Source: Spisula solida
Lineage: Eukaryota > Mollusca > Bivalvia > Venerida > Mactridae
Assembly: GCA_947247005.1 (NCBI GenBank)
Contig: OX365944.1
Coordinates: 25,085,501 to 25,149,500, forward strand
Direction of reading: 5' to 3'
DNA length: 64,000 nucleotides
The translations under genes and the position numbers were made by a program. Each line of letters starts with the position of its first letter. Within the stretch, counting starts at the first letter, position 1. This document shows, in pieces, positions 57,627 to 64,000 of this stretch. Under the pieces are notes generated by a model. That model was given only the letters and a program-made list of their open reading frames with translations, did no database searches and was not told the origin of the DNA.

Positions 57627-60600
57627 GCAGGTTATCTCTGCAGTTTGGATGTGGTGATGAACTGAACCGTCTTTAGTAGGCTGCTGGCATCTCCCATACA
57701 GTATGGGCGTGACTATGAGCTGTATCGTCTTCAGTAGGCTGCTGACATCTCCTATACAGTGTGGGCGTAACGATGAGCTGTATTGTCTTCAGTAGGCTGC
57801 CGGCATCTCCCATACAGTTTGGGCGTTACGATGAACTGTATTGTCTTCAGGAGGCCGCTGGCATCTCCCATACAGTTTGGGCGTTACGATGAGCTGTATT
57901 GTCTTCAGTAGGCCGCTGGCATCTCCCATACGGTTTGGGCGTTACGATGAGCTGTATTGTCTTCAGTAGGCCGCTGGCATCTCCCATACAGTTTGGGCGT
58001 TACGATGAGCTGTATTGTCTTCAGTAGGCTGCTGGCATCTCCCATACAGTTTGGGCGTTACGATGAGCTGTATTGTCTTCAGTAGGCCGCTGGCATCTCC
58101 CATACAGTGTGGGTGTAACGATGAGCTGTATTGTCTTCAGTAGGCCGCTGGCATCTCCCATACAGTATGGGCGTGACTATGAGCTGTGTCGTCTTCAGTA
58201 GGCCGCTGGCATCTCCCATACAGTGTGGGTGTAACGATGAGCTGTATTGTCTTCAGTAGGCTGTTGGCATCTCCCATACAGTTTTTGCGTTACGATGATC
58301 TGTATTGTCTTCAGTAGGCTGCTGGCATCTCCCATACAGTTTGGGTGTAACGATGAGCTGTATTGTCTTCAGTAGGCTGTTGGCATCTCCCATACAGTTT
58401 TTGCGTTACGATGATCTGTATTGTCTTCAGTAGGCTGCTGGCATCTCCAATACAGTTTTTGCGTTACGATGATCTGTATTGTCTTCAGTAGGCTGCTGGC
58501 ATCTCCAATACAGTTTTTGCGTTACGATGATCTGTATTGTCTTCAGTAGGCTGCTGGCATCTACAATACAGTTTTTGCGTTACGATGATCTCTATTGTCT
58601 TCAGTAGGCTGCTGGCATCTCCCATACAGTATGGGCGTGACTATGAGCTGTATTGTCTTCAGTAGGCTGCTGGCATCTCCCATACAGTGTGGGTGTAACG
58701 ATGAGCTGTATTGTCTTCAGTAGGCTGCTGGCATCTCCCATACAGTATGGGCGTGACTATGAGCTGTATTGTCTTCAGTAGGCTGCTGGCATCTCCCATA
58801 CAGTTTGGGCGTAACGATGAGCTGTATTGTCTTCAGTAGGCCGCTGGCATCTCCCATACAGTGTGGGTGTAACGATGAGCTGTATTGTCTTCAGTAGGCT
58901 GCTGGCATCTCCCATACAGTATGGGCGTGACTATGAGCTGTATTGTCTTCAGTAGGCTGCTGGCATCTCCCATACAGTTTGGGCGTTACGATGAGCTGTA
59001 TTGTCTTCAGTAGGCCGCTGGCATCTCCCATACAGTGTGGGTGTAACGATGAGCTGTATTGTCTTCAGTAGGCCGCTGGCATCTCCCATACAGTATGGGC
59101 GTGACTATGAGCTGTATTGTCTTCAGTAGGCTGCTGGCATCTCCCATACAGTTTGGGCGTAACGATGAGCTGTATTGTCTTCAGTAGGCTGTTGGCATCT
59201 CCCATACAGTTTTTGCGTTACGATGATCTGTATTGTCTTCAGTAGGCTGCTGGCATCTCCCATACAGTTTTTGCTTTACGATGATCTGTATTGTCTTCAG
59301 TAGGCTGCTGGCATCTCCCATACAGTGTGGGTGTAACGATGAGCTGTATTGTCTTCAGTAGGCTGCTGGCATCTCCCATACAGTATGGGCGTGACTATGA
59401 GCTGTATTGTCTTCAGTAGGCTGCTGGCATCTCCCATACAGTGTGGGTGTAACGATGAGCTGTATTGTCTTCAGTAGGCCGCTGGCATCTCCCATACAGT
59501 ATGGGCGTAACGATGAGCTGTACCGTCTTCAGTAGGCTGCTGGCATCTCCCATACAGTATGGGCGTGACTATGAGCTGTATTGTCTTCAGTAGGCTGCTG
59601 GCATCTCCCATACAGTTTGGGCGTTACGATGAGCTGTATTGTCTTCAGTAGGCCGCTGGCATCTCCCATACAGTGTGGGTGTAACGATGAGCTGTACCGT
59701 CTTCAGTAGGCTGCTGGCATCTCCCATACAGTATGGGCGTGACTATGAGCTGTATTGTCTTCAGTAGGCCGCTGGCATCTCCCATACAGTGTGGGTGTAA
59801 CGATGAGCTGTATTGTCTTCAGTAGGCCGCTGGCATCTCCCATACAGTGTGGGTGTAACGATGAGCTGTATTGTCTTCAGTAGGCTGCTGGCATCTCCCA
59901 TACAGTTTGGGCGTAACGATGAGCTGTATTGTTTTCAGTAGGCTGCTGGCATCTCCCATACAGTTTGGGCGTTACGATGAGCTGTATTGTCTTCAGTAGG
60001 CTGCTGGCATCTCCCATACAGTTTGGGCGTGTCTATGAGCTGTATTGTCTTCAGTAGGCTGCTGGCATCTCCCATACAGTTTGAGCGTAAAGATGAGCTG
60101 TATTGTCTTCAGTAGGCTGTTGGCATCTCCCATACAGTTTGGGCGTAACGATGAGCTGTATTGTCTTCAGGCTGCTGGCATCTCCCATACAGTTTGGGCG
60201 TGTCTATGAGCTGTATTGTCTTCAGTAGGCTGTTGGCATCTCCCATACAGTTTGGGCGTTACGATGAGCTGTATTGTCTTCAGTAGGCTGCTGGCATCTC
60301 CCATACAGTTTGGGCGTAACGATGAGCTGTATTGTCTTCAGTAGGCTGCTGGCATCTCCCATACAGTTTGGGCGTAACGATGAGCTGTACCGTCTTTAGT
60401 AGGCTGTTGGCATCTCCCATACAGTTTGGGCGTGTCTTTGAACTGTACCATCTTCAGTAGGCTGTTGGCATCTCCCATACAGTTTGGGCGTGTCTATGAA
60501 CTTTACCATCTTCAGTAGGCTGATGGCATCTCCCATACAGTTTGGGCGTGTCTATGAACTGTACCATCTTCAGTAGGCTGCAGGCATCTCCCCGCACAGC
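57627..60600. repeat. 58-bp satellite-like array, about 51 copies
   Basis: The unit contains GTCTTCAGTAGGCTGCTGGC, ATCTCCCATACAGT and a variable part: TTGGGCGTTACGATGAG, GTGGGTGTAACGATGAG, ATGGGCGTGACTATGAG or TTTTTGCGTTACGATGATC. Spacing is a near-constant 58 bp. Variants are interspersed and partly ordered, as expected from unequal exchange. No spacers, so not a CRISPR array. Confidence 0.95.
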
Positions 60601-63167
60601 TTGGACTCGAATTCATGTGTCTGAGAGCCAAATTGGGACAGATTTGCAAAAAATAGAATGGTCTATGTTCATCGCCGGGCCCCGCGATGACACATAGCTG
60701 TCTCCACAAAACACAGTCTTTTCATATGTCCTGGTAACTGAATTATATCGGAAGTTCACTTCTTAGTCATGGGTTGAGTAACGGCCATACTATTATGCTA
60801 GTACTCCGTTTTCTGTAAATATTGTTGAGTAAGGGTCAAAGTGGTCTGGCTACCCGACTTGATAATATTTTGTCAATCAATAATCATATTTTTTTTCAAT
60901 TTCACATAGATTTTAGTTTAGGCTTGATTATGTTTGAGGGTGCAAAGGGAAATAATTTCATGAAAAAAGAGAAGGCTGATGAGGTGTCCCCTTCAATTAA
61001 CATAGGGTATGTATAGACAGACTAGGGTCAATGGTTCAAGCTCTGTCTTCTGTACGGTTGGGTAAGGGTTCTAGGCTAAAGCATAGGGTTTTGAGTGGTC
61101 GAGCAACTTTCATAGGTGTGATCCTCGTTTTCAGTACGGTTTAGTAAAAGTAGACTGGTACCGCTTGCCTCATTTCCGACACGGTATACAATAATATTCT
61201 GATAGTGGAATCGTGGAACCAGTCTAAGTAAAACTCATAAGTTCGAGTCTCGTTGTTCGTGCGTCAGTGCATCATAAGTCCTATGTAATCCAATCTGGAG
61301 TTAGCTATCGTTCGTAACAAAATAGGTTAATATCTGTAAACATTATCGAGCGTTTTTATAATCAGAACGAGCTATACAATCACTTCTCTGTTTATTAATA
61401 GATTTTCAATATCAAGTGTTGCCTTTAGCGATGTTATATATCTTCATACAGTTCATGTGTGTTAAACATGCGTGGTTCTATATTTCCGCTGTGTTAATGA
61501 ACGATATGTAAATAGATTCCCTTTTATACCCAGATTTGAAATATGCAAACACATGTGAGCAATATTCGTCAGCGTTGAACAGTGAAGAGTGAACAGTGGA
61601 CATGCATTAATGATAGACAGTTTACGTTAACGTTGTGCATGTAAAACCTCTATTAATTATGGAGCCCGTACCTCTAATGTTGTCGTGAAATTCAAGACGT
61701 TTGTCAAACAAACTCCCTATATATGTCATCTGAACCTAGGATCAAGCTGTTCTGTATCATTTAAACACTAATTTATTATGTTATGGTGTCCCGGTAATGG
61801 TTTATGCCAGTGGTCTCCATTTTTCTTTACTTTCCTCGCGTTTTATTGGCGCTTATTCTTTGAAAGAAGAAACTTTCAGAAATTAATTTATGTCAGGTTT
61901 GAAAAGCGTATTGTATGACCCAGACACCTCCGGCAAGTCGACATAGTCTGTCGTGTCCCCGTTTATTAATTAGGGGCGTCCAGGGGTCAGTCGTATTTGG
62001 CATTAATATAGAAAGATGAATGCTTTATAGCTACCGGAGCGAACGCGTAATGAAGACTGAATACTTTATTTAATAACAGTGCTAATGGGGGCGATATCTC
62101 ATTTTAGTCAAGACAGAAAAGATATATTGGTCGTTCCTATTTATTGTAACGTAAGACATACAATTTGAATACCACTATAGGTTGTCATATTAAAATATTT
62201 CTTGCTTTATTATGTGTCTGATCAGTTCTTTTCAAATTACTATGTGCCACTCAACGGGGTTGTATTTAACGTTTCAAATACGGGTGTAAAAGCCTTTACA
62301 AATAACTGTCACAGGTTTTTGTAACTACGTACAACGCTTATTAAACATTGAGATCAAAAAGTCATTATAGTCCATAGGGGCCTTAGTTCAAACGACACTA
62401 CAAAGCGAGCCTTTTTTCGTTGTTTGCTGATGTTTAGACACTATTTACTCTCCCCGCCTCGATATGTAAGCTATTCTACATCTTCTCGTTCAAAAGTGTC
62501 GTTCAGTCGCCACAATGCTATTGCAAGATCAAAGCACTTGAAGTGCTTGTCAATCAAGTTGGCTCGTGATATCGGCGGGACAAGTTGTGTCCAACTTCCG
62601 GTGGTAACGGAAAGATTCAGTTAATTTTGCAAACACTCGACTATAGCAAACATGGGATTTTAGACATTAGATAAGATATATTAATCATTTGTAAACGTCC
62701 TTTGTGTCTCGCTAGGATGGACGCGATTTGTCACTTTTAATTGACCGCGTTTTTGTATAAGCAATTAAAAATCTATTTTATTTCAATTAAAATAAACGCC
62801 CGTTCTAATTCTAGAAGTTCCACGTTGGCCGAGTAAAGTTATTGAGCCGAACAACATGAATAGTTTGTTATCTAGAAACAGTTGATGTGGTTAAATAAGT
62901 AATATGTTTATGTATTCGAGTGTCGTCACTATTTATTTTGACTTATGTGATGCCTACTTTCAGTGCACATTATAAAGTTCAGTATCACTCGGCTCTTATC
63001 CTTAAATGACTGGTACTAGTCAGGTAGGCCACTATAACCATTATCTTACTAGCAGCCGGTTCACCACATCGGTCATAGTTATCAGGCCGGACCCTTTCTG
63101 GGGTTTTAACCTTTGACGTCCAACATGACGTCACTGGACACGTCATGAAATACATTTCAGCATAATC
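60601..63167. other. Intergenic, no confident feature
   Basis: 60601-60710 is GC-rich and open on the minus strand in two frames (one reads PGDEHRPFYFLQICPNLALR), without motif or clear splice sites. 62411-62626 (+) is open for 66 codons and contains the palindrome AGCACTTGAAGTGCT. The rest is AT-rich. Confidence 0.3.
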
Positions 63168-63213
63168 ATTACACTGATGAAGCCGGCAATTTTTGCCGAA
63201 ACATGTTTGTGAT
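63168..63213 (+). other. Degenerate hammerhead-ribozyme-like motif
   Basis: CTGATGA (63174-63180) and GAAA (63198-63201) enclose a hairpin with stem GGCAA/TTGCC. ACATGT after GAA could form a three-pair stem III, and TGTGAT (63208-63213) pairs with ATTACA (63168-63173) as stem I with one wobble. Four unpaired bases (AGCC) between CTGATGA and the stem II pairs break the normal geometry, so activity is doubtful. Penelope-like retroelements are known to carry hammerheads with very short stem III. Confidence 0.25.
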
Positions 63214-63396
63214 AAACAATTAAAAGAAATAATTGAAGTAAGTTGTTGCTGATGTATGTTATATAATTGACACGTTATGATGAAATGTTTTATCATAGTC
63301 AGGATAGAAAAGAGTGCAATAACTGCAATTATGCACTGAAACAGGGTGCAATAACTACGCTTTCGACTAAATACAATAACCTCAAGTTCAGTTTTC

Positions 63397-63745
63397 TACT
63401 GTAAAATAATAAATATTCGCGGTGGATAAATTTTCGTTGATTTCGCTGATGAACGCCATCTCGAATTTAAGTACAATGCTCGTAATAACTTTACTCGAGT
63501 TAGAGGGATAAATTAATGTATAATATAGAGCAAATTCGTCGGGACTTTGAAATTTGCTCGAATTAGGCTGGTTGCTCGAATAATCGCTGCTCGTATTACC
63601 GAGGTTTTACTGTAATTGACTTCAAAATACGTATCAAGAGATTTTTCTTTCAATATTTTAAATTCGCGAGTTTATGAAACCACAAAATGACTATTTTGCT
63701 AAAATCCGCGAAATTTAATACCAGCTAACGTTTTTGATTTTACTG
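63397..63745. mobile_element. Foldback MITE with TTCGCGG arms, interrupted by a pogo-like fragment
   Basis: The left TACTGTAAAATAATAAATAT TCGCGG arm and right GCGAAATTTAATACC...TTTTACTG arm match 43820-44021. In the middle, about 63477-63613, an unrelated segment ends ATTACCGAGGTTTTACTG, whose inverse complement CAGTAAAACCTCGGTAAT looks like a pogo/Tigger end. Downstream sequence (CAAGAGATTTTT) resumes the MITE. Confidence 0.55.
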
Positions 63746-64000
63746 TTTAACTTATCTAGATGAGCAGAGATGATTACCTTAAGGCATTAAGGTAATAATG
63801 AGATATTAAATGAAGATTGATATATTTTTCAAATATTTTTTTTTCGAACGATGTGCATTATATGATGTAAACGTCTGACATGGTAGTAAATTATGTACTG
63901 GTATAGTATGCATATAATCGTACCAGTCGGTATTTCTGCGGGTCCAAATGTTAGCGAATTTTGAGTTTCAGACATTCATTTGTTTTTACTGGGGGGGGGG
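63746..64000. other. Window end, no feature
   Basis: AT-rich sequence ending in a run of ten G at 63991-64000, cut off by the window edge. No gene seen. Confidence 0.4.

Noticed and set aside
57627..60600. Regular repeats that might suggest a CRISPR array
   Set aside because: Units abut directly at 58 bp with no unique spacers, and the sequence is animal nuclear DNA.
62985..63296. 103-codon minus-strand frame
   Set aside because: Overlaps the hammerhead-like motif and shows no conserved protein pattern.
63991..64000. Terminal run of ten G
   Set aside because: Cut by the window edge; could be a homopolymer or sequence artefact, and not interpretable.

Overview
The window looks like nuclear DNA of an invertebrate animal, most likely a bivalve mollusc. 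It is AT-rich, its two recognisable genes are split by spliceosomal GT-AG introns, and it is packed with short non-autonomous transposons and minisatellites. Some of these have the pearl/Helentron-associated layout known from clams and oysters: short subterminal inverted repeats around a tandemly repeated core. I see no bacterial operon, CRISPR array, rRNA gene or intact viral gene.

Layout. 1-1.3 kb: intergenic with a hAT-like MITE. 1.34-4.7 kb: a nucleoredoxin/tryparedoxin-like thioredoxin-fold gene (+) with three clear exons and an unproven last exon near 5.8 kb. 6.2-6.6 kb: a 48-bp tandem repeat. 8.2-22.2 kb: a complete eight-exon mitochondrial carrier gene (+), an SLC25A16 orthologue of 315 residues with all splice phases consistent. 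Its introns hold many transposons, including a nested block in intron 4 where one element is interrupted by three others. 22.2-36 kb: the carrier's 3' flank, then MITEs and pearl/HINE-type elements, several with readable target-site duplications. 36.1-40.4 kb: a 25-bp perfect repeat and a 2.1-kb, 19-bp minisatellite. 40.4-51 kb: mostly non-coding, with a Tc1/mariner-like element, a 27-bp repeat, a SINE and a few orphan exon-like islands, the best at 45555-45782. 51.5-60.6 kb: a second SINE and three large minisatellites (34-, 31- and 58-bp units). A fragmentary candidate gene on the minus strand lies between and around the last two. 60.6-64 kb: no gene; a MITE with an insertion and a degenerate hammerhead-ribozyme-like motif.

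The two identified genes share a strand but no pathway link is visible: one is probably a thiol-disulfide oxidoreductase, the other an inner-mitochondrial-membrane carrier. Most of the interest is in mobile-element architecture and in unassigned coding islands. All gene models were built by eye from splice signals and reading frame, so the low-confidence ones need transcript support.
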